Source: Chelatococcus caeni
GTDB lineage: Bacteria > Pseudomonadota > Alphaproteobacteria > Rhizobiales > Beijerinckiaceae
Direction: 5' to 3'
DNA: 64,000 bases
NCBI RefSeq assembly: GCF_014196925.1
Contig: NZ_JACIEN010000001.1
Coordinates: 682,001-746,000, forward strand
Shown: positions 43,106-54,520 of the stretch, piece after piece
Layout of the letters: every line of letters begins with the position of its first letter
Numbering within the stretch: position 1 is the first letter of the stretch
Translations under genes and position numbers: made by a program
The notes under the pieces: generated by a model
Told to the model about the DNA's origin: nothing
The model's database searches: none
What the model saw: only the letters and a program-made list of their open reading frames with translations

Positions 43106-43771
43106 GTGCAGGACGATCCGCGTCGCCATATCGCCGCCGTCGGCGGGCTCGAGGTGCTCTTCGTCATGGCGACGGAGCAGGAATACGGCGTGCACCTCAG
43201 GGAAAAGATCGATCCGCTCGTCACCGGCGTCGGCCCGGTCGAGGCCGGCATCGCCGTGGCGGCGGCGCTCGCCTCGCTCGCGCATCACGAGCGGCTGCCC
43301 GATCTCGTCTTCACCCTCGGCTCCGCCGGCTCGCGCACGCTCGACCACGCTGGCGTCTACCAGGTGGCGAGCGTCTCCTATCGCGACATGGACGTGTCCC
43401 CCCTCGGCTTCGAGAAGGGGCGGACGCCCTTCGTCGACGAGCCGGCGGTCATCCCCATCCCCCACCGCATCCCCGGCATTCCCGCGGCGAGCGTCTCCAC
43501 CGGCGGCAACATCGTCTCGGGCGCCGCCTATGACGCCATCGCGGCCGATATGGTCGAGATGGAGACCTTCGCCGTGCTGCGCGCCGCGCGGCGCTTCGGG
43601 CTGCCCATCGTCGGCCTGCGCGGCATCAGCGACGGCCGCTCCGAACTGACGAAATTCGAGGACTGGACCGAGTACCTCCACATCATCGACGAGCGCCTCG
43701 CCGCGGCGCTCGACATTTTCGCCGAGGCCGTGCGGGCCGGCACCTTCACGCTTCACAAGAAAGCGCCATGA
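43106..43771 (+). CDS. mtnN: 5'-methylthioadenosine/S-adenosylhomocysteine nucleosidase
   Basis: Hydrolyses methylthioadenosine and S-adenosylhomocysteine to adenine plus the thioribose product (Pfs/MTAN). The 221-residue protein has EVLFVMATEQEYG, GVGPVEAG, FTLGSAGS, the substrate pair in DMVEMETFAV and the catalytic Asp in LRGISDGRS. Start is GTG 43106 with GGGGGCAGG upstream; the next ATG would cut into the first strand. It is 17 bases from guaB and overlaps rsmB by ATGA. Its position inside a gua cluster with two SAM-linked genes is sensible for recycling SAM by-products. Confidence 0.9.
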   Translation: MQDDPRRHIAAVGGLEVLFVMATEQEYGVHLREKIDPLVTGVGPVEAGIAVAAALASLAHHERLPDLVFTLGSAGSRTLDHAGVYQVASVSYRDMDVSPLGFEKGRTPFVDEPAVIPIPHRIPGIPAASVSTGGNIVSGAAYDAIAADMVEMETFAVLRAARRFGLPIVGLRGISDGRSELTKFEDWTEYLHIIDERLAAALDIFAEAVRAGTFTLHKKAP

Positions 43772-45075
43772 CGCCCGCCGCCCGCATTGCCGCCGCCGTC
43801 GAGGTGCTCGCCGACATCGAGGCGCGCCGCCGCCCGGCCCCCGACGCGCTGAAGGACTGGGGCCTCGCCCGCCGCTTCGCCGGCTCGAAGGACCGGGCGG
43901 CCGTGGCGAGCCTCGTCTACGATGCCCTGCGCTGCCGCGCCTCCGCCGCCTTCCTCATGGGCGCCGAGACGCCCCGCGCCGTCGTCATCGGCATGCTCGC
44001 CCGCCTGCGCAACCTCGATGCCGCGGCCATCGCCGGCCTGTTCTCCGGCGAGCGTCACGCGCCCGAGCCGCTGACGCAGGAGGAGGCGGCGCGCCTTTCC
44101 GTTCCGCCATCGCTCGCCGATGCACCGGCGCATGTCGCGGGCGATTTCCCCGAATGGCTCGCGCCCTCCTTCGCCGCCGCCTTCGGCGAGGCCGCCATCG
44201 ACGAGATGCAGGCCATGGTGGCGCGCGCGCCGCTCGACATCCGCGTCAACACGCTCACGACGACCCGGGAGGCCCTGGCCGGGGAGCTCGAGCACTTCGC
44301 GCCGCGGCAGACGCCTCATTCGGCCGATGGCCTGCGCTTCACGGTGGGCGAGGACGGCCGCGGCCCCTCGCTGCAGAGCGAGCCGAGCTTTCTCGATGGC
44401 CAGTTCGAGATCCAGGACGAAGGCTCGCAGCTCGCGGCGCGCCTCACCCTGGCGCGGCCGGGTGAGCGCATCGTCGACCTCTGCGCCGGCGCCGGCGGCA
44501 AGACGCTGGCCCTTGCGGCCCTGATGCAGAACGGCGGCGCGCTCTTCGCGACCGATGTCGACACCCGCCGCCTCGTGCCGCTGCACGGGCGCGTCGCCCG
44601 CAGCGGCGCGAGCCATGTGGAGGTGCGCTCGCCTAAGGGCCGTTACGACCCCGCGCGGCCCGACCCGCTCGCCGATCTTGCCGGCAGCATCGACTGCGTC
44701 GTCGTCGATGCTCCCTGCACCGGCACGGGCACGTGGCGGCGCAACCCGGACGCCAAGTGGCGCCTCAGGCCCGGCGCGCTCGCCGAGCGCGTGAAGGACC
44801 AGGCTGTCGTCCTCGATCGCGCGGCCCGGCTCGTCCGTCCGGGCGGGCGCATCGCCTATATCACTTGTTCGCTGCTGCCGGAGGAGAACGACGGCGCCGT
44901 CACCGCCTTCATGGGCCGGCACGATGGCTTCGCCGTCGCCCCGATCGCGGATGTTCTCGCCGCCGCCGGCCTGCCGTCGCTGCCGCATCGCGAAACGCCT
45001 GCCGGCGGCATCCTGCTGACGCCGCGCGTGACCGGCACGGACGGCTTCTTCGTCACCGTGCTGCGGCGGTTGTGA
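43768..45075 (+). CDS. rsmB: RsmB/NOP family 16S rRNA cytosine-C5 methyltransferase
   Basis: A 435-residue SAM-dependent RNA methyltransferase. The N-terminal ~75 residues look like the NusB-type domain. The catalytic half has the SAM loop VDLCAGAGGKTLALA, the motif IV Cys in VVDAPCTGTGTWRRNPDAKW and the catalytic motif VI Cys in ITCSLLPEEN. Both cysteines expected for m5C enzymes are present. Start ATG overlaps the mtnN stop. The exact rRNA position (C967) is assumed from the family. Confidence 0.88.
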   Translation: MTPAARIAAAVEVLADIEARRRPAPDALKDWGLARRFAGSKDRAAVASLVYDALRCRASAAFLMGAETPRAVVIGMLARLRNLDAAAIAGLFSGERHAPEPLTQEEAARLSVPPSLADAPAHVAGDFPEWLAPSFAAAFGEAAIDEMQAMVARAPLDIRVNTLTTTREALAGELEHFAPRQTPHSADGLRFTVGEDGRGPSLQSEPSFLDGQFEIQDEGSQLAARLTLARPGERIVDLCAGAGGKTLALAALMQNGGALFATDVDTRRLVPLHGRVARSGASHVEVRSPKGRYDPARPDPLADLAGSIDCVVVDAPCTGTGTWRRNPDAKWRLRPGALAERVKDQAVVLDRAARLVRPGGRIAYITCSLLPEENDGAVTAFMGRHDGFAVAPIADVLAAAGLPSLPHRETPAGGILLTPRVTGTDGFFVTVLRRL

Positions 45076-45160
45076 CCCTCCTGCGGGACTGCCCCGCCGC
45101 ACGCACATGTGTTATTCCCTGCCGCGCCCGTTGCGCCCCGCCCCCTGATCCATTAACGCC

Positions 45161-46753
<1,593 letters not shown>

Positions 46754-46754
46754 T

Positions 46755-47270
46755 TCGGCGTCCTTTCGGGGCTATGCCGTCTGGACCATCCCGAAGGAGC
46801 GTCTGAAGCGGCGCAAGCCGCACAACGTCTATCTCTCCCGGCAGTCCCTCGACATCATGGTGGCGCTGAAGACGTGGGCCGGAAACTCCCGCTATCTTCT
46901 GCCGTCGCGCTACGATGCCGCCGCTCCCCTGTCTCGCGCGACCTTCAACCGCGTCACGACGGCCGTGGTCGAGCGCGCGAGGAAGGCCGAACTGCCTCTG
47001 ATGCCCTTCACCGTGCACGATCTGCGCCGTACAGGCTCGACGCTTCTCAACGAAGCGGGCTTCAACAGTGACTGGATCGAGAAGTGCCTGGCCCACGAGG
47101 ACAACCGCTCCTCGCGTTCCGTCTACAACATGGCCGAGTACGAACGCCAGCGACGGCACATGTTGCAGGAATGGGCGGACATGATCGACGCCTGGGCCGA
47201 GGGGAAACAGAGCAGGCCGACCATCTATCCTCCCAACATGCTGGGCATCGCCGAGCACGGTCGCGTTTAG
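46755..47270 (+). pseudogene. P4-type tyrosine integrase, 3' remnant
   Basis: Only the C-terminal catalytic half is left. The open frame reads YAVWTIPKERLKRRKPH, NVYLSRQSLDIM and RYLLPSRYD, all typical of P4-type integrases. It then has VHDLRRTGSTLL (His-x-x-Arg) and the later His in KCLAHEDN and Tyr in SVYNMAEY, followed by the C-terminal helix. The N-terminal arm-binding and core-binding domains and the first catalytic Arg are missing, and guaA ends where they should be. The apparent ATG at 46857 is internal. Cannot recombine as it stands. Confidence 0.82.
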
Positions 47271-47719
47271 GGGCGATAAGCGGCGATACTTGACATCGCC
47301 GGTAGGTCTTCGCCCGGACCATCGCCAGGCACATGTCGGAAGCGCTGCCTGGTCGCAAGACGTGGCCGACCTGGGTAGCGGGGCTCGAGGTCGGATCGTA
47401 ATCGGCACTGACCCAAGGTCGACTTTGCGGTTGCCGTGACGTGAATGGCAACTCTGCGCCCTCGTACCGGGACGTTCGGGCAATCTGCACCTTCACTTAT
47501 GAGCAGACATCGCGATCGCGACCATACAAGGGGAGGAATGCGCCTCATCATGGTCGACGGAGCAGACTTGCGGAGAGTACAGATTGAACGGTGAATAGCA
47601 GTGTGCGCCGCGTCACCGGTGCCCTCCCTCTTCAACGCGCGATCGCCGCTCCTGTTTGCCAGCTCCCACGGGCTGTGCGATTTTCAGCAGCGAGCGATGG
47701 GAAGCGTTTAGGTGGGACG
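47271..47719. other. Gene-free stretch between integrase remnant and hsdR
   Basis: About 450 bases in which I see no supportable gene. It must contain the promoter of the hsdR-hsdM-hsdS genes. The hsdR frame is open from 47591 but the first ~43 codons have no similarity to HsdR. Confidence 0.5.
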
Positions 47720-50700
47720 TTGTCTGCGAACTTTGATCATCTGAAGGAGCTCAGTATTGAACTCCATCGTCTTGGCGTGCTCGCTGAGCGCTTCTTCGCC
47801 GAAGATGCCAACACCTCACTGATCAAGAGCCGCCAGTTCGGCGAATACATGGTGAAGGAAATCGCAGCCCTCTCCGGTGTCTACGATCCGGTGGCTCGCG
47901 AGACCACGCACGATCTACTTCGACGACTTGCGGCTCAGCAAGTTCTGCCACGCGAGGTGGCGGACGTCTTCCATGCGGTGCGAAAGAGCGGCAACGAGGC
48001 GACCCACGGCTTCGGCGGCTCGCCTGCAGAAGCGCTATCAGCTCTCAAGTTTTGTCGCGCACTTGGCGTCTGGTATCGCCGAACCTTTGGCCGCGATCCG
48101 GGCTTTAAGCCAGGACCTTTCGTGCCTCCCAAGGCCTCTGCCGATGTTGATCAGGCAACGCAGGCGGAGCTGGCCTTGCTCCGAATCCAGGTTCGGGAAG
48201 CCGAGGCGAAGCTCGCCGCGGCCCATGCCTCGGCGGAAGAGCTCGCAAAGGCCCGCGCCGCGGCCCAGGAACTGGCTCGTCAGGCAGCCGCCGATAGCGT
48301 CGTCTGGGAGCAGACGGTCGTCGAGATGGAAGCCAACCAAGCCGAGCTCTCTCGCAAGCTTGCGGAGCTGCAGAAGGCGGCCGAGGCCCAACCCCAGCAG
48401 CTTCAGATGGAGCTCAAGCAAGCAGGTCTTCAGGCGGCAAGCCGTCTTGAACTTGATGAGAAGCAGACCCGTCGCTTGATCGAGGTCCAACTGGCTGATG
48501 CCGGTTGGGAAGCTGACAGCGACCGACTAAGCTACCAAGCGGGCGCACGGCCGGAGGAAGGCCGCAACCTCGCGATCGCCGAATGGCCGGCCGAAGGCGG
48601 GCGGGCTGACTATGCGCTTTTCGCCGGTCTAACCTGTGTGGGTATCATTGAGGCGAAGCGCGAGAGCGTCGATGTGCCATCTACGCTCCAGCAGGCCGAG
48701 CGGTATGCTCGCACCATCGCGCTGTCGCCCGAGAACCGCCATCCGGACGGTCCGTGGAAACACGGTCTTGCTGATCCCTTCCGGGTTCCCTTCGTCTTCG
48801 CCACGAATGGCAGACCGTATGTGCGGCAGTGGTTGACCAAATCCGGCATCTGGTACCGCGATGTGCGGCGGAAGACCAACCACTCAGTCGCCATGACAAG
48901 CTGGTTCTCGCCGAAGGACCTGTTGGACAAGCTCACCACGGATGTCGACACCGCAGCTCAAGGTCTAGCCGAAGAAAGCTTTGGCAGGGGCAAGATGCGC
49001 CCATACCAGGAAGACGCGATTGCTGCGATCGAGGATGCCGTGGCCGGCGGCCAACGCGACATCCTGGTGTCTATGGCAACCGGAACCGGCAAGACGCGCA
49101 CTGCAATCGCGTTGATGTATCGCCTGCTGAAGCACAAGCGCTTCCGCCGCATCCTCTTCCTGGTGGACCGCAGGGCGCTCGGCAAGCAGACCAGCGACGC
49201 CCTCGAAACGACCGAGATCGAGGGCATGCTGAACTTCGCCCAGATCTACAAGGTCGCCGGTCTCGACAAGAAGGTTCCGGAAGACGATGACGAAGTGCAG
49301 GTCGCGACCGTCCAGTCGCTGATCGCCCGTGTGCTCAACGAGCCGGACCCCGCGAAGCGCCCGACGCCCGGCACCTTCGACTGCATCATTGTGGATGAGG
49401 CCCATCGCGGCTACACGCTGGATGCGGAGCTGCGCGAGACCGACATCGGCTTCCGCAATCTCGACGACTACCAGTCCGCCTATCGCCATATCCTCGATTA
49501 CTTTGATGCCGTCAAGGTGGCGCTGACGGCGACGCCCGCGCTGCACACCCGTGAAATCTTCGGCCATCCGGTCTTCCATTATGGCTACAGACAGGCCGTC
49601 GTCGAAGGCTATCTTAACGATCACCTGCCACCGAAGCGTATCACTACGGCGCTGTCGGAAGCCGGCATTCATTTCGATGGGGGCGAGGAAGTCGAGATCA
49701 TCGACCGCAAGACCGGCCAGATCGATCTCTTCGAACTGCCGGATGATGTCCCGCTGGATTACGATCTCGCCGATTTCAACAAGCGGGTCTATTCGGAAGC
49801 CTTCAACCGCATCGTCTGCCGGGCGATTGCCGCCGAGATCCCGCCGGCGAAGCCGGGCAAGACGCTGATCTTCGCCGCCCGCGACACCCATGCCGATGAC
49901 ATCGTGCGCCTGCTGATCGAGGAGCTGCAGGAGGAATACGGCAAGGAGGCCGTGCCGCATGGCATGGTGATGAAGATCACCGGCAATGTCGAGAAGGCCG
50001 ACGACCTGATCCTGAAATTCAAGAACGACCCTTACCCCAAATACGTCGTCACCGTCGATCTCTTGACCACCGGCGTCGACGTGCCCTCCATCTGCAACCT
50101 GGTCTTCGTGCGGCGGGTGAAGAGCCGCATCCTCTATGACCAGATGATCGGGCGTGCCACGCGGCTATGCCCGGATATCGGCAAGGAGCATTTCCGCATC
50201 TTCGATGCCGTCGATCTCTATGCCGAGCTGCAGGAGATGACGGACATGCGCCCCGTCGTCGTCAAGCCGGATATCTCGCTTGGCCAACTCGTTACCGACC
50301 TGCAGAATGCCGGGACGGAGGAGGACAAGAACTGGGTCGCGGGGCAGGTGATCGTGCGCATGCGCGCCATGGTAAAGCGCATGGATGCCGAGACTCGCGA
50401 GAGCTTCGAGCGCCACGCGGGCGAGAGCCCCGAGATGGCTGTGCAACGGCTCGCCACCTGCTCCGGCGCCGAAATCGAAGCCTGGGTCTCTGCTCACCCC
50501 CGCGCCGTCGAGCTTCTGGAGCGCCGACCGCTGCGCACGGACAGGAATGATGGCGTCGTCATCTCCACCCATGAGGACGAGCTGCTGCGCATCGAGGAGA
50601 TCTTCGGCAAGAACACGACGCCTGAGGATTACATCACCGGCTTCGAACGCTTCGTGCGCGAGAACATGAACCAGGTGCCGGCGCTGATCGCCGTCACCCA

Positions 50701-51127
50701 GCGCCCGCGCGACCTCACGCGCAAGGAGCTCTCGGAACTCGCGGGCCTGCTGGACGAAAGGAACTATTCCGAAGCCATGCTGCGCGCCGCCTATGGCCGC
50801 GCCCGCAATGCCGATATCGCCGCCCATATCATCGGCTTCGTCCGGCAGGCGGCCTTGGGCGATCCGCTGATCCCCTATGCCACGCGTGTCGACAACGCCA
50901 TCCAGAAGATCGAAGCCTCGCGTCCCTGGACGCAGAAGCAGAAGGAATGGCTGCGCCGCATCGGCCGGGCACTGAAGGACAAGCCGGTAGCGGACCCGAC
51001 GCTGCTCGACCAGGGCGTCTTTGCCGACAAGGGCGGCTTCAAGCGCATCTCCGAGGAGTTCGGTGGAGAACTCGACGAGGTGCTGCACGCCTTCAACGAA
51101 GCGATCTGGACGTCGCCTGCGGCTTAG
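47720..51127 (+). CDS. hsdR: Type I restriction enzyme, R (endonuclease/translocase) subunit
   Basis: A protein of about 1135 residues. The N-terminal part (residues 1-130, RQFGEYMVKEIAAL, FHAVRKSGNEATHG) resembles DUF4145, followed by an Ala/Glu-rich coiled coil (150-260). The nuclease domain shows Asp297 and Glu311-x-Lys313 (IIEAKRES) of a PD-(D/E)xK site. The translocase has Walker A ATGTGKT (Lys458), DEAH at 559-562, TATPALHTREIFG, and the second lobe with DLLTTGVDVPSI and QMIGRATRL. The start is TTG 47720 with AGGTGG five bases upstream and a family-like MSANFDHLKE; ATG-type starts upstream look unreal. All domains intact. Confidence 0.92.
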   Translation: MSANFDHLKELSIELHRLGVLAERFFAEDANTSLIKSRQFGEYMVKEIAALSGVYDPVARETTHDLLRRLAAQQVLPREVADVFHAVRKSGNEATHGFGGSPAEALSALKFCRALGVWYRRTFGRDPGFKPGPFVPPKASADVDQATQAELALLRIQVREAEAKLAAAHASAEELAKARAAAQELARQAAADSVVWEQTVVEMEANQAELSRKLAELQKAAEAQPQQLQMELKQAGLQAASRLELDEKQTRRLIEVQLADAGWEADSDRLSYQAGARPEEGRNLAIAEWPAEGGRADYALFAGLTCVGIIEAKRESVDVPSTLQQAERYARTIALSPENRHPDGPWKHGLADPFRVPFVFATNGRPYVRQWLTKSGIWYRDVRRKTNHSVAMTSWFSPKDLLDKLTTDVDTAAQGLAEESFGRGKMRPYQEDAIAAIEDAVAGGQRDILVSMATGTGKTRTAIALMYRLLKHKRFRRILFLVDRRALGKQTSDALETTEIEGMLNFAQIYKVAGLDKKVPEDDDEVQVATVQSLIARVLNEPDPAKRPTPGTFDCIIVDEAHRGYTLDAELRETDIGFRNLDDYQSAYRHILDYFDAVKVALTATPALHTREIFGHPVFHYGYRQAVVEGYLNDHLPPKRITTALSEAGIHFDGGEEVEIIDRKTGQIDLFELPDDVPLDYDLADFNKRVYSEAFNRIVCRAIAAEIPPAKPGKTLIFAARDTHADDIVRLLIEELQEEYGKEAVPHGMVMKITGNVEKADDLILKFKNDPYPKYVVTVDLLTTGVDVPSICNLVFVRRVKSRILYDQMIGRATRLCPDIGKEHFRIFDAVDLYAELQEMTDMRPVVVKPDISLGQLVTDLQNAGTEEDKNWVAGQVIVRMRAMVKRMDAETRESFERHAGESPEMAVQRLATCSGAEIEAWVSAHPRAVELLERRPLRTDRNDGVVISTHEDELLRIEEIFGKNTTPEDYITGFERFVRENMNQVPALIAVTQRPRDLTRKELSELAGLLDERNYSEAMLRAAYGRARNADIAAHIIGFVRQAALGDPLIPYATRVDNAIQKIEASRPWTQKQKEWLRRIGRALKDKPVADPTLLDQGVFADKGGFKRISEEFGGELDEVLHAFNEAIWTSPAA

Positions 51128-51204
51128 GCGGCGAGCTTGAGTTGACCCCCGTCTCCCGCTCGCTACAAACGCAGCCGCGATCCCTGATCCGGTAGAATCA
51201 CGCC

Positions 51205-52740
51205 ATGAATGCCAATGCCATCGTCCAGAAACTCTGGCGCCTCTGCACGGTCCTGCGCAAAGACGGCATCACCTATCAGCAATATGTTACCGAGCTGACC
51301 TATCTGCTGTTCCTGAAGATGATGGCCGAGCGCAACCGGGAGACGGGCAGCCTGCCGAAGACCATGCGCTGGGCGGATCTGGTCGCCGCAAATGGCCTCG
51401 CCAAGCTGGAGCATTACCGTAAGGTTCTGGTCACGCTCGGCGCCACCAGCACCCGCCTCGGCAAGGACGACGCGCTCGTCCTGCCGCCCGGCGAAAACGC
51501 TGCGCCGGACGAGCGCAAGCGCTATGCCGATGCACGGCCGCTGCCGGAAATGGTGCAGGAGATCTTCGACAACGCCTCGACCTTCATCCGCGAACCGCAG
51601 AACCTGACGACGCTCGTCACCGCCATCGATGAACTCGACTGGTTCTCCGAGGAGCGCGACCAGTTCGGCGATCTCTTCGAAGGCCTGTTGCAGAAAAACG
51701 CCGAAGAATCCAAGCGTGGCGCCGGGCAGTATTTCACACCCCGCCCGCTGATCCAGGTGCTTGTCCGCCTCATGCAGCCTCAGCCCAGCGAGGTGATTCA
51801 GGACCCGGCAGCGGGAACGGGTGGCTTCCTGATCGCAGCCGACCGCTACATGCGCGCCCGCACCGACCAGTATTTCAAGCTCGGCGAGAGGGAACAGGAA
51901 TTCCAGAAGCGCCACGCCTTCCGCGGGATGGAAAACGTGCCGGGCACTCTGCGCCATCTTTTAATGAATCTCTATCTGCACGACATCGACAGCGAGCATG
52001 TGAATCTTGGCGATACGCTCTCCGACAAAGGCAAAGGTCTCGGTCGGGCGGATCTCATCCTCACGAATCCGCCCTTCGGCCCAGCGGGGGCCCCGCCGAC
52101 GCGGGACGATCTCTCCGTCACCGCGACCGTCTCCTCCTACCAGCTTCCCTTTGTCGAACACTGCATCAGGGCGCTGAAGCCCGGTGGCCGCGCCGCCATC
52201 GTCGTGCCGGACAACGTGCTGTTCGAAGACGGGCGCGGCAAGGAACTGCGCCGGATGATGATGGACTGGTGCGACCTGCACACAATCCTGCGCCTGCCGA
52301 CCGGCATCTTCTATGCGCAGGGCGTGAAGACCAATGTCATCTTCCTCACACGCGGCAAGACAGAGACTGGCAACACCAAGGCCGTCTGGATCTACGACCT
52401 GCGCGCCCAGATGCCAAAATTCGGCAAGACCACGCCGCTGACGGAAGCCCATTTCGAAGATTTCGAAAGAGCCTTTGGCACGAGCCCCTACGGCACCGAG
52501 CGGGGACCGGACGAAGGCGAGGCCGGCCGCTGGCGGAAATTCACCCGCAAGGAGATCGCCGTCCGCGGCGACAATCTCGACATCGCCTGGCTGCGCGAGG
52601 TGGAGGAGGAGGCGGAAGAAGGCCTGACCGAACCCGACGACATCGCCGCCGCTATCCTCGGCCATCTGCAGGCGGCGACTCTGGAGATCGAGGCGCTGCT
52701 GGCGGAACTGGGCGACGAGTTGCCGGAGGCGGCGGAATGA
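51205..52740 (+). CDS. hsdM: Type I restriction enzyme, M (N6-adenine methyltransferase) subunit
   Basis: A 511-residue subunit that methylates adenine in the recognition site and, with HsdS, forms the modification enzyme. The N-terminal HsdM_N bundle contains KDGITYQQYVTELTYLLFLKM. The methyltransferase has the SAM motif DPAAGTG at 200-206 and the catalytic NPPF at 288-291. A C-terminal charged helical tail follows. Start ATG 51205 is 77 bases after hsdR; its stop overlaps hsdS as ATGA. Confidence 0.95.
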   Translation: MNANAIVQKLWRLCTVLRKDGITYQQYVTELTYLLFLKMMAERNRETGSLPKTMRWADLVAANGLAKLEHYRKVLVTLGATSTRLGKDDALVLPPGENAAPDERKRYADARPLPEMVQEIFDNASTFIREPQNLTTLVTAIDELDWFSEERDQFGDLFEGLLQKNAEESKRGAGQYFTPRPLIQVLVRLMQPQPSEVIQDPAAGTGGFLIAADRYMRARTDQYFKLGEREQEFQKRHAFRGMENVPGTLRHLLMNLYLHDIDSEHVNLGDTLSDKGKGLGRADLILTNPPFGPAGAPPTRDDLSVTATVSSYQLPFVEHCIRALKPGGRAAIVVPDNVLFEDGRGKELRRMMMDWCDLHTILRLPTGIFYAQGVKTNVIFLTRGKTETGNTKAVWIYDLRAQMPKFGKTTPLTEAHFEDFERAFGTSPYGTERGPDEGEAGRWRKFTRKEIAVRGDNLDIAWLREVEEEAEEGLTEPDDIAAAILGHLQAATLEIEALLAELGDELPEAAE

Positions 52741-54215
52741 GCGAAATGCCGCGGGGGTGGGTTGAGATCACGCTAAATGACCTTTGCGAGTTCAATCCCA
52801 AGCACGATCCGGAAACAGATCGGTCCTTGGAGGTAAACTTCGTGCCTATGCCTGCCGTGGACGATGAGACTGGAACAATAGCCGACAAGTCGAACGTGCG
52901 GCCACTCTCGGAAGTTTGGAAAGGCTACACTCACTTTTCAGATGAAGATGTTATTTTCGCAAAGATCACGCCGTGCATGGAAAATGGGAAGATTGCGGTT
53001 GCGCGTGATCTCGCGAATGGTATGGCATGCGGCTCCACGGAGTTTCATGTACTTAGGTCCAAAGGTGCTGTCGAACCCGACTACCTATGGCGGTTTTTGC
53101 GCCGCAAGAGCTTCAGAAAGCTGGCAGAACGCTCCATGACCGGGGCGGTAGGACAGCGCCGAGTCCCCAAGCAGTTCTTGGAAGCAACGGTACTGGCCCT
53201 CCCACCCTTGGCCGAGCAAAAGCGCATCGCGGCCAAGCTGGATGCGCTGAACGCGAAATCCGCTCGCGCCCGCACCGAACTCGCCCGCATCGAAACCCTC
53301 GTCTCCCGCTACAAGCAGGCCGTGCTCAGCAAAGCGTTCAGCGGTGAGTTGACGCGGGAGTGGAGGGCTGCGGCCAATCAGAGCGACACCATAGATGCTG
53401 TTCTGAAATTTATAAGAAGTAGCCGCCGAAATTCGCCGAAGCTCGCGCGTCGAAAAGCCGCCAGCGGAGTGCCGCAGGCTGTACTACCAGAGACGTGGCG
53501 TTGGATTTCACCGGATGAGCTTGCTTCTGATGACCCCTACTCGATAGGGATCGGACCTTTCGGCAGCAATCTTGTAAAGGGGGACTATCGGGCGAGGGGT
53601 GTGAGGCTGGTTTTTGTGAGAGACATCAGACGGGAGAATTTCTCACTTGAGAACGCTGTATTCATTAGCGAAGCGAAAGCTGACGAGTTGCACCAGCACT
53701 CGGTGACCGGCGGCGACCTGTTGATTACGAAGATGGGTGATCCACCCGGAGATACCGCAATATTTCCAAACGAGCAGGCAGCGGCAGTCATCACAGCAGA
53801 CTGCATAAAGGTGCGTCCCCACCTGGAGCTTACTTTCTCTAAGTTTCTCTACTGGGCGATCCGCTCGAATATTGTTAAGGAGCAAATTCTTGAGGAAACG
53901 AAGGGCGTTGCTCAGCAGAAGCTAAGCTTGGACCGCTTCAGGCAAATTGCCATACCGACTCCCCCAATCGAAGAACAACACGAAATCGTCCGCCGCATCG
54001 AATCCGCCTTCGCCAAGATCGACCGGCTGGCGGCGGAAGCCCGGCGCGCGCTCAACCTCGTGGGCAAGCTGGACGAGGCGATCCTCGCCAAGGCCTTTCG
54101 CGGCGAACTCGTTCCCCAGGACGAAAACGATGAGCCCGCCGAAAAACTGCTCGAACGCATCCGCGCCGAGCGCGCGGCGGCGCCGAAGGGGAGGCGCGGG
54201 CGGGGGCGACATTAG
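52737..54215 (+). CDS. hsdS: Type I restriction enzyme, S (specificity) subunit
   Basis: A 492-residue subunit that reads the split target sequence. Two target-recognition domains are visible: the first from about 5 to 165 (PRGWVEITLNDLCEF onward), the second from about 255 to 410 (PETWRWISPDELA onward). Each ends in a conserved helix: LPPLAEQKRIAAKLDAL with LSKAFSGEL, and TPPIEEQHEIVRRIESAF with LAKAFRGELVPQ. Base composition of the recognition domains is clearly more AT-rich than the helices, typical of exchange of specificity domains. Start overlaps hsdM by ATGA. Target sequence cannot be predicted. Confidence 0.93.
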   Translation: MSEMPRGWVEITLNDLCEFNPKHDPETDRSLEVNFVPMPAVDDETGTIADKSNVRPLSEVWKGYTHFSDEDVIFAKITPCMENGKIAVARDLANGMACGSTEFHVLRSKGAVEPDYLWRFLRRKSFRKLAERSMTGAVGQRRVPKQFLEATVLALPPLAEQKRIAAKLDALNAKSARARTELARIETLVSRYKQAVLSKAFSGELTREWRAAANQSDTIDAVLKFIRSSRRNSPKLARRKAASGVPQAVLPETWRWISPDELASDDPYSIGIGPFGSNLVKGDYRARGVRLVFVRDIRRENFSLENAVFISEAKADELHQHSVTGGDLLITKMGDPPGDTAIFPNEQAAAVITADCIKVRPHLELTFSKFLYWAIRSNIVKEQILEETKGVAQQKLSLDRFRQIAIPTPPIEEQHEIVRRIESAFAKIDRLAAEARRALNLVGKLDEAILAKAFRGELVPQDENDEPAEKLLERIRAERAAAPKGRRGRGRH

Positions 54216-54244
54216 GAGCGGTACGGAGCGGCGATGGGGGGAAC

Positions 54245-54454
54245 ATGGCGAATGTCTTTTTCACCTATGTCTGGGGGCCGCCGGGTGATCCTTGCTGGCC
54301 GCTGACCTTTGGCTCCAAGGCGGCCCGCACCCAGGCAAAAAAGACCTTGTCGGAGGGAGATTACGTCTTCACGGTCGGGACCAAGGGAGAGCCGACTTCG
54401 GCGGAGCACCGGGGGACTCTGCCGCCTTCGCGTCGGGCACGACCCACCTGTTGA
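54245..54454 (+). pseudogene. Short gene fragment of unknown family, probably 3'-truncated
   Basis: A 69-residue frame, MANVFFTYVWGPPGDP... then GSKAARTQAKKTL, GDYVFTVGTKGEPTSAEHRG, after which the sequence changes to low-quality Pro/Arg-rich residues and stops. The first ~57 residues look like the start of a folded domain (strand, helix, GD-turn, strand, in the style of PUA/EVE-like folds), so the 3' part was probably lost. It lies between hsdS and zorA, with GGGGGGAA upstream of the ATG. No function assigned. Confidence 0.45.
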
Positions 54455-54520
54455 ACAAGCGGCTTGCAACGACCCCTTCGACTGGCCCAAAGTCACTCCC
54501 CTTAGAAGGGCGGGGGTATC

